Below, in pieces: positions 1 through 10,700 of a DNA stretch of 64,000 nucleotides. The notes under the pieces were generated by a model, which worked only from the letters and a program-made list of their open reading frames with translations, searched no databases and was not told the DNA's origin. The DNA lies in assembly GCA_003676145.1 (NCBI GenBank), contig NAUB01000020.1, forward strand, positions 186,001-250,000. Reading direction: 5' to 3'. The number at the start of each line of letters is the position of its first letter. Position 1 is the first letter of the stretch. A program made the position numbers and the translations under genes. This stretch comes from a gamma proteobacterium symbiont of Stewartia floridana. GTDB lineage: Bacteria > Pseudomonadota > Gammaproteobacteria > Chromatiales > Chromatiaceae.

Positions 1-726
1 CACACTGCTTCCCACCAGAATCATATCGGAAAGAAACAGAGGAGTATTTTGATCCGTAGGATCATCGATCTGAATCTCTATCCCACCGGATGTGACCGTC
101 TCGGGTAAACTTTGATCAACCAGAAAACCGAACGCCACCGGGTTGGCCACCGACAAAGTGGATGATCGGCTCACCTCGTGGGAGTAGAAGGCATCACCAT
201 TGGCAAAGTCGATCTGATTGGCGGTTGAAAGCCTGAAGCTGCTATTGGCATCAAACACCGCTCCATCCTGAATCATTATGCCATTCGGATTGATCAGCCA
301 TAACACCGCACTGGTTGGCAATTGACTGCCATTCAACTGTTGACGAACCGCAACACTTCCCTGGATCTGAGTCGATGTATTACCTGATACACGCCCAATG
401 ATGTTCTGCACCCCATTTGTGCTGTGAGAAAAGGTTGCCGATTCGCCACTATTGACATTCAGGGTCTGAAAACTCTGAAACAGGTTGTTACCGCTGAGCT
501 GCCCATCCGCCTCAGAGATTTCAAAATCACCTGAACGGGTGGTACCGGATGCCACAGAACCTATGCTGCCATCAAACACCACTTCCGCATGACTTGCCGT
601 GATGTAAAAGAGAGAGCAGAGTAAAGCAATCCGGGAACATTTATGAATGCGCACTGGATCGATCCAATCAGTCACATGAAATAGAGTAACATCTGGATCT
701 GCTTGTATTGAATGCAAACGGCTCAT
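1..726 (-). CDS. Two-partner-secretion exoprotein, N-terminal part (filamentous haemagglutinin-type TPS domain), cut by window edge
   Basis: This is the first 242 codons of a reading frame that stays open to base 1, so the C-terminal part is missing. The ATG overlaps the stop of the CHAT gene (ATGA), so the two are translationally coupled. About 45 residues with a hydrophobic stretch (RIALLCSLFYITASHA) look like an extended signal peptide. They are followed by a beta-helix-like region with the NPNGI motif typical of the haemagglutinin N-terminal (TPS) domain. In this family the domain guides Sec-exported adhesins or toxins through a cognate TpsB/FhaC outer-membrane pore. No TpsB gene is visible in the window; it may lie beyond base 1. 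The passenger function cannot be judged. Confidence 0.82.
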   Translation of the reverse strand, partial: MSRLHSIQADPDVTLFHVTDWIDPVRIHKCSRIALLCSLFYITASHAEVVFDGSIGSVASGTTRSGDFEISEADGQLSGNNLFQSFQTLNVNSGESATFSHSTNGVQNIIGRVSGNTSTQIQGSVAVRQQLNGSQLPTSAVLWLINPNGIMIQDGAVFDANSSFRLSTANQIDFANGDAFYSHEVSRSSTLSVANPVAFGFLVDQSLPETVTSGGIEIQIDDPTDQNTPLFLSDMILVGSSV

Positions 727-2711
727 TGCCACTCTCCAATGATAAGGAACGGGGCCCAGTTGCTGGGGTGACTGAACTCATCCTGAGCAATCAACTTTTT
801 TTGAGCCTGCTGCAAACTGCCAGCCTTGGATGTGCGCTCAGCTGCGGCCAGGTTTGTGTAGAAGTTTGAGATCAGCTGCTTGGTCGCTTCATCATCAACC
901 TCCCAGAGAGAAGCAACCGCGCTGCTCGCTCCGGACTTGATTGCAACACCGGCCAGACCCAGTGCAGCCCGATCATCCCCTGCAGCGGATTCACAGGCGC
1001 TCAACACCAGCAGATCCAGAGTGCGATGACCCGCCTGACGACTGACAAGCGCATTACCCAGCTCATCGATTTGCAGACGACCATCATAAGTCAATAGAAA
1101 CGAGTCCGCATAACTGCCTCGGAACTGGCCATGGGTTGCCAGGTGGACAATCGAGTAATCTCCAACGATCAGCTCTTCCGTCAATGCATCCTTGGTGAAC
1201 TGTTGATCTTTCAATACCCGCGAGGACATGAGTTGTTCGATATTCGACAACTCCCCACTGACACTTGGCAGAGGACTGAAACCCTGTACCGCCTCACTCA
1301 GTCCACCCGCAAATACCACAGGTTGTTGCGCCGATTCCAGGGATGATGCCACCAGATTCAGGCCAGGAGCTGTGGCAAGCGCGTAACGCTCGATCAAGTA
1401 TTGATCCCCATCATGAAGGGCAGAAAACGGAATTGTCCGCATCGGACCATCAGGAATCACCACCAGCGTCTCCACCTGCTGTGCCATGAGGATCTCTTCA
1501 ATCGGAGCGATCAGCCAGGTATAAAGTTTTTGCGCCAAATGCAGATAGTCACGGGTTGCCGTATCAACCTGTATGTTCAATCGAAAATCCCGAACTGCAG
1601 CGAGTATCTCCAAACGGCTTACAGGCACACTGACTTGTGTCAGCTTTCCTTTCACAGTCGCGATCAACTCAAGCCGGTCGTTCAGTAGAATGGGATATAG
1701 GATTGCGCTACCGCTCTCCACATCATTCAGGCTGGTGCTGTTTTGCACCACACACTGATCCTGAAAATAGTCGATCACTTCTGCCGCCTTGACCGACTCC
1801 ATCAGCTGTTGAACCTGCTTCAACCGGGCTTGTCGTTCAGCGCTGTCCGCCGGCTCAGATTGTTGCAGCAGCAGATCCGCATATTGATAGTAGAATGGAC
1901 TGATGATCTGCTTAAAGCTGTCCGGCTTGCTCTCCAAAACCCGGCGCTGTTGATTCAGGTGGTTTGCAGCGCGAGCATAAGCTGCGACCGCCTTTTCTGT
2001 TTCTCCAAGATTGGCCAGATTGCGAGCCAGCTGCCACTCCCAACGATAGAGTGGAGACATATTCGGTGATTGCTCGGCTTCAGCAATGGCCAGTCGGGTC
2101 AGTTGCAGAGACTCCTCATGTCGAGACTCATCTTCGTATAACGCCCCTTTATAACCATAGATCCAGGATAACATTGCAGGATCACGACCAGCCAAGTTCT
2201 GCTCTGCCAGCGTCAATTGCTCTAGTGCCTTCAATCGAAGGCGAGCCGGTTCAGCCAAATCATTGACCAGTCCCCGGTAGAGGTCGGCAATCGCCAGTCG
2301 AAGCTCCGTCGCTGCCTCACTCTGCTGATTGAGTAGCTCTGATGTTTTAGCGAGTTGTGCCAAAGCCTGTTTGTTTCTGCCAGCCTCCAGCATGGCGCGG
2401 ACAGCATTCAATCGATAACGGGAGGCTTCCATTGAATCAGCGCCAGCTGCAATTTCTGCAGCCTCAAGAAAATGACCGATTGCAATATCCAGCTGCTGCT
2501 TTTTTTGTGCTTGCAGGCCCTGATTATTGAGTCGTGCTGCTTTGCTATGGGGGGAGCTCTCTATCGCTGCAGAGCTTCCTGTCTCAAATTCACCCTGACG
2601 ATCGCTCAGCCTATCCTGGGAAATCGATAAGGGCAGATAGAGGAGTAGCGCACAGAGCAGAGCGCAACTCATGTGATTTTTGTTTATTGTAAGCGCGCTG
2701 GCTATAGGCAT
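723..2711 (-). CDS. CHAT-domain (caspase-like) protein with TPR repeats
   Basis: A 662-residue protein. The N-terminus has a long signal-like segment (hydrophobic core about residues 14-31), residues 55-300 are alpha-helical TPR-like repeats, and residues 350-662 form a CHAT domain. The caspase-type dyad is visible: His527 in HLATHGQF and Cys573 in LVLSACESA, followed by the usual GLAGVAIKSGA and SLWEVDDE segments. The family (CHAT, caspase HetF associated with TPRs) comprises cysteine proteases or pseudo-proteases; both catalytic residues are present, so activity is expected. AAAGGAAG lies just upstream of the ATG and supports this start. The stop overlaps the start of a two-partner-secretion exoprotein, so the protease probably acts on or with it in the periplasm or at the cell surface. 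That role is inferred. Confidence 0.85.
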   Translation of the reverse strand: MPIASALTINKNHMSCALLCALLLYLPLSISQDRLSDRQGEFETGSSAAIESSPHSKAARLNNQGLQAQKKQQLDIAIGHFLEAAEIAAGADSMEASRYRLNAVRAMLEAGRNKQALAQLAKTSELLNQQSEAATELRLAIADLYRGLVNDLAEPARLRLKALEQLTLAEQNLAGRDPAMLSWIYGYKGALYEDESRHEESLQLTRLAIAEAEQSPNMSPLYRWEWQLARNLANLGETEKAVAAYARAANHLNQQRRVLESKPDSFKQIISPFYYQYADLLLQQSEPADSAERQARLKQVQQLMESVKAAEVIDYFQDQCVVQNSTSLNDVESGSAILYPILLNDRLELIATVKGKLTQVSVPVSRLEILAAVRDFRLNIQVDTATRDYLHLAQKLYTWLIAPIEEILMAQQVETLVVIPDGPMRTIPFSALHDGDQYLIERYALATAPGLNLVASSLESAQQPVVFAGGLSEAVQGFSPLPSVSGELSNIEQLMSSRVLKDQQFTKDALTEELIVGDYSIVHLATHGQFRGSYADSFLLTYDGRLQIDELGNALVSRQAGHRTLDLLVLSACESAAGDDRAALGLAGVAIKSGASSAVASLWEVDDEATKQLISNFYTNLAAAERTSKAGSLQQAQKKLIAQDEFSHPSNWAPFLIIGEWQ

Positions 2712-3284
2712 CTTTGGCTTCCTTTAATGAACGCCGGTTATGTTATCTACCGTAACGCCATTCAAAATATTGAGTCAAGGATCTATGCAATCAAGTTTCA
2801 GGCCAACTATCGGTTAACCCCTGATGACCTGCCTTCAAGCTTGACCTTGCACTCTTTCAGAGCATCAGGAAATAGTTTTTGTCTGTAAAACCTAAACTAA
2901 AAAGCGCTAGATATGGCAACTTCTCAACTCCTCATGAGATTGAGTCATTACCGGTTCCGGTCATCAACACCTGATCTGTTTAACCATGAAAATTTTGTGA
3001 CTTGAGATAGAACCCTATGAGCCGGGAAGAGTTACCACGAATAGAGAGAGAAGGACTTTCACAAAACATCTAAAATCTGAGCCTGTTTTAACAGCCAACA
3101 ACTCACTGTGAGATAGCCGGGATATCCGATCAGGCCATACCGCTCTTGATCGACCGACACAAATCAACCTAACGCTGTCACACTACTGCAAACCACTCTG
3201 GATCAAATCACCAAAGGCAGCCACTCCTAGCAGTACAAGGAAGAAAATACGCAGTGAAGTGAATTTAATTCCCTCACTCGAACT

Positions 3285-3299
3285 AAACAAAAATGTTTG
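3285..3299. promoter_or_regulatory. AAACA/TGTTT palindrome-like site, candidate upstream activator site
   Basis: The sequence AAACAAAAATGTTTG lies about 132 bases upstream of the promoter-like block at 3418. It matches 14 of 15 bases with the minus-strand sequence at 17211-17225, which lies about 139 bases upstream of the block at 17350. Its distance and imperfect symmetry fit an enhancer site for a sigma-54 activator. The AT-rich context makes chance similarity possible. Confidence 0.3.
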
Positions 3300-3417
3300 C
3301 CTGAAAGAAACATACGCTTTGTTTTACTGAACCAATCAATAGAAACTCCAAATTCAAATAAAACATTATTTAATTTAATCAGAGACTTACCAACCCCATG
3401 CGTAAAGACACTCTGAT

Positions 3418-3464
3418 TGGCACAGATCCTGATAAACAGATAACAAGTGAACCATTAAGAATCA
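3418..3464 (+). promoter_or_regulatory. Shared promoter-like block, copy 1 (sigma-54-like)
   Basis: TGGCACAGATCCTGAT resembles a -24/-12 promoter, but the -12 GC is replaced by GA. Thirty-one bases after its start comes GAACC-ATTAA-GAATC. The same layout (TGGCAY, ATYCTG, then GATTC-N5-GAATC) occurs at 17350 and 19902 with offsets differing by only 1-2 bases. It would drive the OmpA-kinase operon with a leader of roughly 200 bases. Confidence 0.4.
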
Positions 3465-3653
3465 ACGACAGAGAGACAGATGCAAAGATTGAGCACCAGA
3501 TTATTAATCGGAACCGCTTTCAACGGCCCAGCTGGAACCACCCCGGATGGTATCCACCCTGGCTGCACAGGCATTTCGACGACAAATACGTATAATGCAA
3601 AAGATTTCAAAGCTTATACTCAGACTAGAAAAGCGAATCAAGGCAGGTGAGTT

Positions 3654-4574
3654 ATGAGAGCCAAATCCAATTCCCCCTCAATTGTGGGCACTCTATGTCT
3701 GGGTCTGCTTATGTTTATACCACCGGAAGCCACTCAAGCGAGCTGTCCTGAGGGCAATCGCTATCTGGATCTGGCTAAAAAATCGGGCAGCCAGCAGGAT
3801 TTTTCTCAAGCGGTCACCTGGCTTGAACGTTCAGTTGAATCCTGTGATTCCTATGATGCCTGGCACCTGATGGGTATGGCACAACAGAAACAGCGAAATC
3901 TTAAGGAAGCGTTGAATGCCTACTCCCAAGCGGCTGAGTTGGCACCGAACGACCAAAGTGCAGCGATCTCCATAGCCCGCTATGGGCAGACACTGGCGCT
4001 CAATGGGCAACGCTATGAAGCATTGACGATGCTCGAACGCGCTATGGATATGCATCCCAATCCTCCATCATGGATTCAAAACACCGCCAAACAGATCGAT
4101 CTGAATATTGTTGACCAACCCATCTCAAGGGAGTCGATCAAACGCAGCCTCTCCACTCAGGAGTTCGGCCTGCTCGCCAGCGTTCGCTCAAAAACCAAAG
4201 GCGGGTCAAAATCAGATACCGCTTCCAGCCGAATCCGTATACCAATCAATTTTGAGTATGACAGCATCAATCTGGATGAACTGACACAGAAGAATCTTGC
4301 CCAGCTGGGCGCTGTACTGTCCGAAGACAAATATCATGACAGGACATTTACCCTGATTGGTCATACAGACGTACGCGGCACAACCCAGTACAATCACAAT
4401 CTCTCTGAATCCCGCGCTGAGGCTATCGAACAGGAACTGGTGGAGAACTTCCCCGGATTAAAAGGCAGATTGAAGATCAAAGGTGCAGGAGAATCCTCAC
4501 CCAAATATAAGGGTCAGAAGATCAGCGAGGATGAACACCGTTTGAACCGTCGCTTGGAAGTATTCATAAACTAA
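3654..4574 (+). CDS. TPR-OmpA family envelope protein
   Basis: A 306-residue protein. An N-terminal signal peptide ends near ATQAS at about residue 30. Residues 35-150 form TPR-like helical repeats. Residues 195-306 are an OmpA-type peptidoglycan-binding domain with GHTDVRG (Asp239), the Arg of SESRAEAI (Arg254) and a terminal NRRLEVFI. It should sit in the periplasm or outer membrane, hold on to peptidoglycan and present a protein-binding TPR surface. AGGCAGGTGAG precedes the ATG. Only four bases separate it from the kinase gene, so they form one operon and the protein may scaffold or sense for the kinase (inference). Confidence 0.85.
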   Translation: MRAKSNSPSIVGTLCLGLLMFIPPEATQASCPEGNRYLDLAKKSGSQQDFSQAVTWLERSVESCDSYDAWHLMGMAQQKQRNLKEALNAYSQAAELAPNDQSAAISIARYGQTLALNGQRYEALTMLERAMDMHPNPPSWIQNTAKQIDLNIVDQPISRESIKRSLSTQEFGLLASVRSKTKGGSKSDTASSRIRIPINFEYDSINLDELTQKNLAQLGAVLSEDKYHDRTFTLIGHTDVRGTTQYNHNLSESRAEAIEQELVENFPGLKGRLKIKGAGESSPKYKGQKISEDEHRLNRRLEVFIN

Positions 4575-4578
4575 AAAG

Positions 4579-6483
4579 ATGGATGATCTACCAGAACTCG
4601 AAGGTTACCGCATCATTGAGCGTATCGGTGAAGGTGGTATGGCCACTGTATATCAGGCTGTACAAGATGGGCTTGAACGTCAGGTTGCATTAAAGTTTCT
4701 TGCCCCGCATCTGGCAAAGGATGAGCAGTTCGCACAACGTTTTCTCAGGGAAGCCCGCATCGTCGGCCAACTATCCCATGCGCACATAGTCCCGGTCTAT
4801 GAAGTCGGTGAAAAAGAGGGCCACTACTATCTCTCCATGGAGTGGCTGAGTGGAGGTGATCTCCATAGCATGATCCGTGGTGGATTATCGGAAACACAAA
4901 AGCAAACCATTCTGACTCAGATCACCCAGGCCCTGCGTTATGCACACAGACAGGGTTTTGTCCACCGGGATATCAAACCCGACAATATTCTGTTCCGTGA
5001 TAGTGAAACAGCGGTTGTCACGGATTTTGGTATCGCCCGGGAGCTTTCCAAACAGACAGGATCGGTTGAGCAGACCTCCGTCGAATCAGTGATCGGCTCG
5101 CCAAGATACATGAGTCCGGAACAGACACGATGCGAACCCCTGGACGCACGCACGGATCTATACAGCCTCGGCGTTATCGCTTGGTTGATGCTAACTGGAG
5201 ACTTTCCTCATAAAGGCAAAACTTTGACCGATATTGCAATCGATCGGCATAACAACCCCAACCCACTGCTCCCCACACACCTGGCCAGATGGCAACCACT
5301 GTGCGATGGATTACTGGCATACCGGAAGGAGGATCGTTTCGCCGATTGTGATGCGGTACTGCAAGCACTGGAACAGCTTTTTAACGGCGCCACCAAACAT
5401 GCTGACAAGATAAATCATCAGGATAATCGAACTGCGGTATTTACCCCACTGGAGGAGGAAATTTCAGGAGGGCAGACCACCGTATATAACATTGATGACT
5501 CAACCCATACAGGGGAAAACAAAAAAAAGTATTCGGTAACACTCATCTTAAGCCTGGTCAGTCTGCTGACAGCAGCCGGTTCGTTCATCTTGTGGAACCA
5601 ATTCTCACAGCAAACGCCGCAAATCGCAGCAGAGATACCTTCCCAAGGCCCTCAAGCAACAGACATAGCAGCAACCAGATCTCAGCAACTCACCAAAGAC
5701 TCGGCACCTCAACAACCGACACCCCCCCAACCCGAGCAGAAAATGGAACTCAGCGCCTCGATTGAGGTGAAGCAACCAGTCACTGAAGAATCCGAGCGTG
5801 AAGACATCGAACCAGTCAAAAACAATCAGTTAAACACCCCTTCATCCGGGGAGTATTTCGCCTTTCGAGATACCATCAAACAAAACACGGCCGAGGCAGC
5901 AGAGAGCTTTCTGGTAGCCTATCCCAACAGTATTTTGTCTGAAATTATCAGGGTGTATGTCTTACAACAGACTGAACGCGTAGCAAAACTGGAAGAGAGC
6001 GCAAAGGCAGGAGGCGTTGAAGCTCAACTGGTACTAAGTGAGCTTTCCACAACAGGATGGGGCATGAACAAGGACCAGGTACGTGCCAAAGAGTACGCCG
6101 AATCTGCCGCACAACTGGACCAGCCTTTCACCAACTATCACCTGGCAGCCCTGCTGTTAGCTCAGAGCTCTCCCGACTCTCCGGTTGACGGCCGTATTAC
6201 CCGGTTACTTGAAGAATCCGCTGATGCCGGTTTTTTTCTTGCTCAGACCCTATTGGGTAATCTGCTATTTACCGGGCGCATCGAGGTAACAGAGAGTGAA
6301 CAGAAGGGCTTGGCCCGCTATCAACAAGCAGCAGCCCAAGGTGACCGAAACGCACTATTCAACCTCGGACTGATCTATGACTCAGGCTTAGGCAATACCC
6401 CTCAGGATCAGCAACAGGCTGAGGTCTATTTCAAACAAGCTGCAGCACTGGGCCATCCACAGGCCTCAGACTATATTCCTTAG
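4579..6483 (+). CDS. Membrane Ser/Thr protein kinase with periplasmic Sel1-like repeats
   Basis: A 634-residue protein. Residues 8-265 are a Hanks-type kinase with GEGGMATVY (glycine loop 17-25), Lys39 in VALKF, HRDIKPDN (Asp131), DFG (Asp149) and SPRYMSPEQ; all catalytic residues are present. A Pro/Gln-rich linker surrounds a single membrane span at about 319-340. Residues 480-634 carry Sel1-like repeats that would face the periplasm. This is the PknB layout with a Sel1 sensor instead of PASTA domains. The most obvious partner is the double-FHA protein at 13038, since FHA domains bind phosphothreonine; the ABC exporter or the sigma-54 activator could also be substrates. Neither link has been shown. 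Confidence 0.9.
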   Translation: MDDLPELEGYRIIERIGEGGMATVYQAVQDGLERQVALKFLAPHLAKDEQFAQRFLREARIVGQLSHAHIVPVYEVGEKEGHYYLSMEWLSGGDLHSMIRGGLSETQKQTILTQITQALRYAHRQGFVHRDIKPDNILFRDSETAVVTDFGIARELSKQTGSVEQTSVESVIGSPRYMSPEQTRCEPLDARTDLYSLGVIAWLMLTGDFPHKGKTLTDIAIDRHNNPNPLLPTHLARWQPLCDGLLAYRKEDRFADCDAVLQALEQLFNGATKHADKINHQDNRTAVFTPLEEEISGGQTTVYNIDDSTHTGENKKKYSVTLILSLVSLLTAAGSFILWNQFSQQTPQIAAEIPSQGPQATDIAATRSQQLTKDSAPQQPTPPQPEQKMELSASIEVKQPVTEESEREDIEPVKNNQLNTPSSGEYFAFRDTIKQNTAEAAESFLVAYPNSILSEIIRVYVLQQTERVAKLEESAKAGGVEAQLVLSELSTTGWGMNKDQVRAKEYAESAAQLDQPFTNYHLAALLLAQSSPDSPVDGRITRLLEESADAGFFLAQTLLGNLLFTGRIEVTESEQKGLARYQQAAAQGDRNALFNLGLIYDSGLGNTPQDQQQAEVYFKQAAALGHPQASDYIP

Positions 6484-6534
6484 CTATTCACGCTGAATGT
6501 TCTGTTACTGCAGGAGGTTCACAGCCAGTAGAGT

Positions 6535-7797
6535 TTAAGGTTTAAAGGATTTCGACTTGATTCCATGTTTTTTCAGCAAAGTCTGCAGGTAGGATCGATT
6601 GATATCAAGCTCCTTTGCAAGATTCACGACACTGCCTTGAGTGCGCATAAGACCCTGCCTCAAGAACTCCTTCTCTGCTTCATTGCCAGCAATTTTCTTG
6701 ACTTGATTCAGCGGCATGGTGCCATCGATTTCACTCACAGCTTGAGCCGGCTGCTCATCATGGTCCTGTAGAACAACCGATGGTAGATGTTGTATATCAG
6801 CGACATCATCAGCAAGGCAGGAGATTCTGTAGATCAGATTCCTCATCTCTCTGATATTACCCGGGTAGTGATAATCATCAAGGAACTGTGATAATCCCTT
6901 GCTGATCCTGATTGGCTCCCGTTTCAGGTTTTCCGCTGCTTCTCGTGCAAAAAAGTCGTACAGAAGAGGAATCTCATCTTTGCGCTCCCTTAATGGAGGC
7001 AGCGTCGCATGAATCACCCCGAGACGATAATAGAGATCCTCCCTGAAGGTGCCGTCACGGGCCATTTGAGCCAAATCCCGGTTTGTTGCGGCGACCACCC
7101 GCACATCGACCGAAACAACCTGATCGGATCCGACACGCTGTAACTCCCTTGACTGAAGCACCCTTAACAGTTTCACCTGACCGACCAGTGGCAGCTCGCC
7201 GACTTCGTCGAGGAAGATAGTGCCTCCATCCGCACTTTCAAAGTGCCCCTTACGATCAGCCGTTGCACCGGTAAATGCACCCTTCTTATGGCCAAACAGT
7301 TCCGACTCGATCAAGTTTTCCGGTATCGCGCCACAGTTAATGGAGATGAAAGGCTGATCGCTACGCAATCCATTGGCATGGATAACCTTTGCAAACAGCT
7401 CTTTACCTGTACCACTCTCACCTTCGATGAGTATTGGAAGATCAGTCGGTGCGGCTCTTCTGACAATTTCCAGGGCGGTCAGTAATCCAGGACTCTCACC
7501 AAGCACACCCTGAAAACCAAGCTCAGCATAATTGCTCTGCTGCTTTCTCTTGCTGGTCGATTTTTTTGCCACTGACTCCTGGGAGTCGTCCGCATCTTTA
7601 GACTCATCCAGCTGTTTCGATCTCGACAACAACAATATTTTGCTGCGCAAAGATTTAAGTTCGTCCAGTATCTGAGTAACACCCTCCTGATCAAGGCTCT
7701 TACTCAAGCGTAAGCGAGAGCGTAGGATCTCTATTCTCTCTATCACTTCGCCATACTGCGGCAGTTCCTGCTGTTTACTGAATTTAAATGGTTTCAT
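6535..7797 (-). CDS. Sigma-54-dependent activator without receiver domain
   Basis: A 420-residue protein. Residues 1-90 are a charged, probably coiled-coil N-terminus rather than a receiver or GAF domain. An AAA+ domain follows with Walker A GESGTGKE (125-132), the sigma-54 contact loop GAFTGA (173-178) and Walker [11 protein letters not shown] Fis-type helix-turn-helix lies at about 380-415. It should therefore remodel RpoN holoenzyme at promoters with distant upstream sites. It is the last gene of the export operon and overlaps the ABC gene by 4 bases. With no phosphoacceptor domain, control may come through the N-terminus, perhaps via the kinase/FHA proteins. Likely targets are the shared promoter blocks at 3418, 17350 and 19902 (inference). 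Confidence 0.9.
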   Translation of the reverse strand: MKPFKFSKQQELPQYGEVIERIEILRSRLRLSKSLDQEGVTQILDELKSLRSKILLLSRSKQLDESKDADDSQESVAKKSTSKRKQQSNYAELGFQGVLGESPGLLTALEIVRRAAPTDLPILIEGESGTGKELFAKVIHANGLRSDQPFISINCGAIPENLIESELFGHKKGAFTGATADRKGHFESADGGTIFLDEVGELPLVGQVKLLRVLQSRELQRVGSDQVVSVDVRVVAATNRDLAQMARDGTFREDLYYRLGVIHATLPPLRERKDEIPLLYDFFAREAAENLKREPIRISKGLSQFLDDYHYPGNIREMRNLIYRISCLADDVADIQHLPSVVLQDHDEQPAQAVSEIDGTMPLNQVKKIAGNEAEKEFLRQGLMRTQGSVVNLAKELDINRSYLQTLLKKHGIKSKSFKP

Positions 7798-10700
7798 TGG
7801 TCTGAGGTGATTTGCTTGTTAACTAATTGTTGGTACATGCCGCCCTTTTGCAAAAGGGATTCATGCGTACCCTGCTCGACAATGGAGCCGTTATAGAGTA
7901 CTAGAATCTGGTCCGCTTTCATGACCGTGCTTAAGCGATGCGCGATAACCAATGTGGTACGACCTTCAAGAATCCCATCCATGTTGCTCAACACGTTACC
8001 TTCGGATTGCGCATCCAGAGAGGAGGTGGCTTCATCAAGGATGAGTACTTTCGGGTTTTTATAGAGTGCTCTGGCAATACAGATTCGCTGCACCTGTCCG
8101 CCGGAGAGTCCTACACCCCGCTCACCGACTCTCTGTTGATAGCCCATCGGCATGGCACTGATGAAGTCATGAGCATCGGCCAGTTGTGCTACCTCGATGA
8201 TTCGTCTGCGATCGGGGTCGTCGTCTCCTACAGCAATATTCTCTTCAATCGTCCCCTGAAAGAGCATGTTCGACTGCATAACATAACCAACCTGAGCACG
8301 AAAACACTGCTTCTCAACGGTTTGAAGGTCGTAGCCATCGACCAGAATACGGCCTTCGTTTATCGGATAGAAACCCATCAACAGTTTGGCCAAGGTGGAT
8401 TTACCAGAGCCACTAAGTCCTACCAGGGCCACCATCTGTCCGGCAGGAATATCCAGGCTGATATTCTGCAGAATGTATGGCTCGTTGGCCTCACCATAGC
8501 GAAAGTAGACATTTTCCAGTTGAAAATGACCCTCAAGGTCAGGGATTACAACCTGATTGTTCAGGTCCGCCGGTGACTGTTCAGGTTCCACATCGAGAAC
8601 ATCACCCAACCTTTCCATTGCCACCAGTGATGAGTGAAATTCATCCCATACTCCCACAAGCGCCATCAACGGCCCCATCACACTGGCTGCCAGCATATTG
8701 AATGCAATCAGCTGACCGATCGAGAGATCCTGCTCCATCACCATGCTGGCCCCGAAGAAAAGCACTGCAACGGTACCACCGATATTCAACAACTGACTGA
8801 CCAGTCCAATTCGCTCCTGGAAGCCCGCTGCTTCGTACTGGACGTTTAACGCCTTGATATAACGGTTTTCCCATTTCAACCTGACAGGCCGTTCGATGCC
8901 CATTCCCTTCACAGATTCAGCCTGACTCAAGGCCTCCATCAGAACAGATTCCGCGTCTGTCGATGTTTCAAATACCTTGCGGCTGTAATCCTTCATCTTT
9001 GGTGTGATCAACACCACCACGATCACTAATGGGACAATGAATGCCATCAGTATCAGGGTAAGCTGCACACTGTACAAAAGCATTACGGTCAGATAGACCA
9101 CAACCATCATGGCGTTCAACAAGGTGCCTGATACCTGCGAAGTCATGAACTCGCGGATCGTCTGATTTTCCTGAAACCTGGCGATGATATCCCCGGTGCG
9201 CCGACTGGAGAAAAATGACATCGGCAGCGCCAGGGTATGGGCAAAAAACCCTGACATCATGGCAAAATCGATGCTTCGGGTCATAAAATTGGAGAGAAAA
9301 CTTCGCACCAGCGTCGATACCTGAGCAAACACCTGGCTCATCACCAAGGCGATGATTAGCGCGTATAACAGATTGAAATTTTCGTGCACCACCACACGAT
9401 CAAGAACATTTTGCGTTATCACCGGCGGTATCAGTCCGAGTAGCTGTATGACCAGTGCTGCAATAAAAATATGGATCAGGGTACGCCGATGGGGTGTTAC
9501 ATAACCAAAAAATCGTTTCCAGGGTGATTCTCCACTCTCCTCTTGCCACTTCAGCTCCCCAGGCGTCAGTGTCAGACAGGTCCCTGTCCAACCCCGATTG
9601 AACTCCTCATGGGTCAATTTGCGAAAACCCGGTCCAGGATCTGCCACCCACACATGCTCTTTCGAATAACCGTATACAACCACAAAGTGGTAGCCTTCCC
9701 AGTGAGCAATAAACGGCAGAGACAACTCTTCCAATCCAGTCAGGGTGGTCTGCACCCCTCTGGCATGAAATCCCAGAGACTCTGCAACCTGCGCCACCCG
9801 CTCAAGATTAGCCCCTTGTTGATCGACACCGATCAGATCACGTAATTTGCCTAATGACAGCGGTAAACCGTGCTGCTTGCAAATCATGGTGAGACAGGCA
9901 GCGCTACAATCCATCTCCTCAGCCTGTTGTACCAGAGGAAAGCGCTTGATTACCTTTTCGTTCGACTTTGCTTCGGTTTCCAAGTCGAGATTTGTTTTCT
10001 GCTGATTGATCCCTCGCACCCGTTGCTGACGTACCAACTCCCGGTCAAGAAAAGAGATCCGTTCTTCGATCACAGCTCGTAACTTGGGATTCTTATCGAG
10101 GATGGTACGCACCGTACCTTCAGGAATCACAAACAGGGTAACATCACTCAGCGCGACTGCCTTGGCCATCTGTGATTGACGAAGCAGGCAGGCTTTTTCA
10201 CCGAATATCTCCCCAACACCAAGATTCGCCAAGGTATACACCGCATCATCCGAATCAGTGACCTGAAGTGAAACCTTACCCTGTCGAATCACATACAGAC
10301 GCCGGTCATCGCGACTCTCCTGCTCAAGGATGGTTGCGCCTTTGGCCAGATTCTTGATACCGACACTGGCAACCAAATCAGCTATCTCTTCTGCAGAGAC
10401 ACGACCTCGAAGATCAAACAACTGACTCACCAGGCCACCCAGCGCGCCTATTGCCGCCATACTGGCCATAAAGTCTCTGGCTTTGGGATTGGATTCCAGA
10501 ACCGGTTTAAACGACTCCCTGGAGAACCAGACAGCCGTACCAGCACCGGATCCACGAATGGTGAATTCACTCTTTACTGAACGTAAAGCCCCGATCTCTC
10601 CAAATACCGCGCCAGCTTTTCGCGTATCGACACTGACTTCCTTATCACCACTATCCTCTAAAAGACGCACGCGTCCGGATAGCAGCAAACAGAGGCCTGG

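Larger units (their letters stand above)
2712..3653. other. AT-rich divergent intergenic region without a convincing gene
   Basis: It separates the CHAT/TPS operon (leftward) from the OmpA-kinase operon (rightward). It is visibly more AT-rich than the flanking genes. It holds a palindrome-like site at 3285-3299 and a candidate promoter block at 3418-3464, listed separately. A 65-codon open frame at 3398-3595 lacks a ribosome-binding site and contains the promoter block, so I do not call it. TATAAT at about 3592 is a possible -10 element for the OmpA gene. Confidence 0.6.

Noticed and set aside
3398-3595. 65-codon open frame before the OmpA gene
   Set aside because: There is no ribosome-binding site, it lies in AT-rich intergenic DNA and it contains the shared promoter block.
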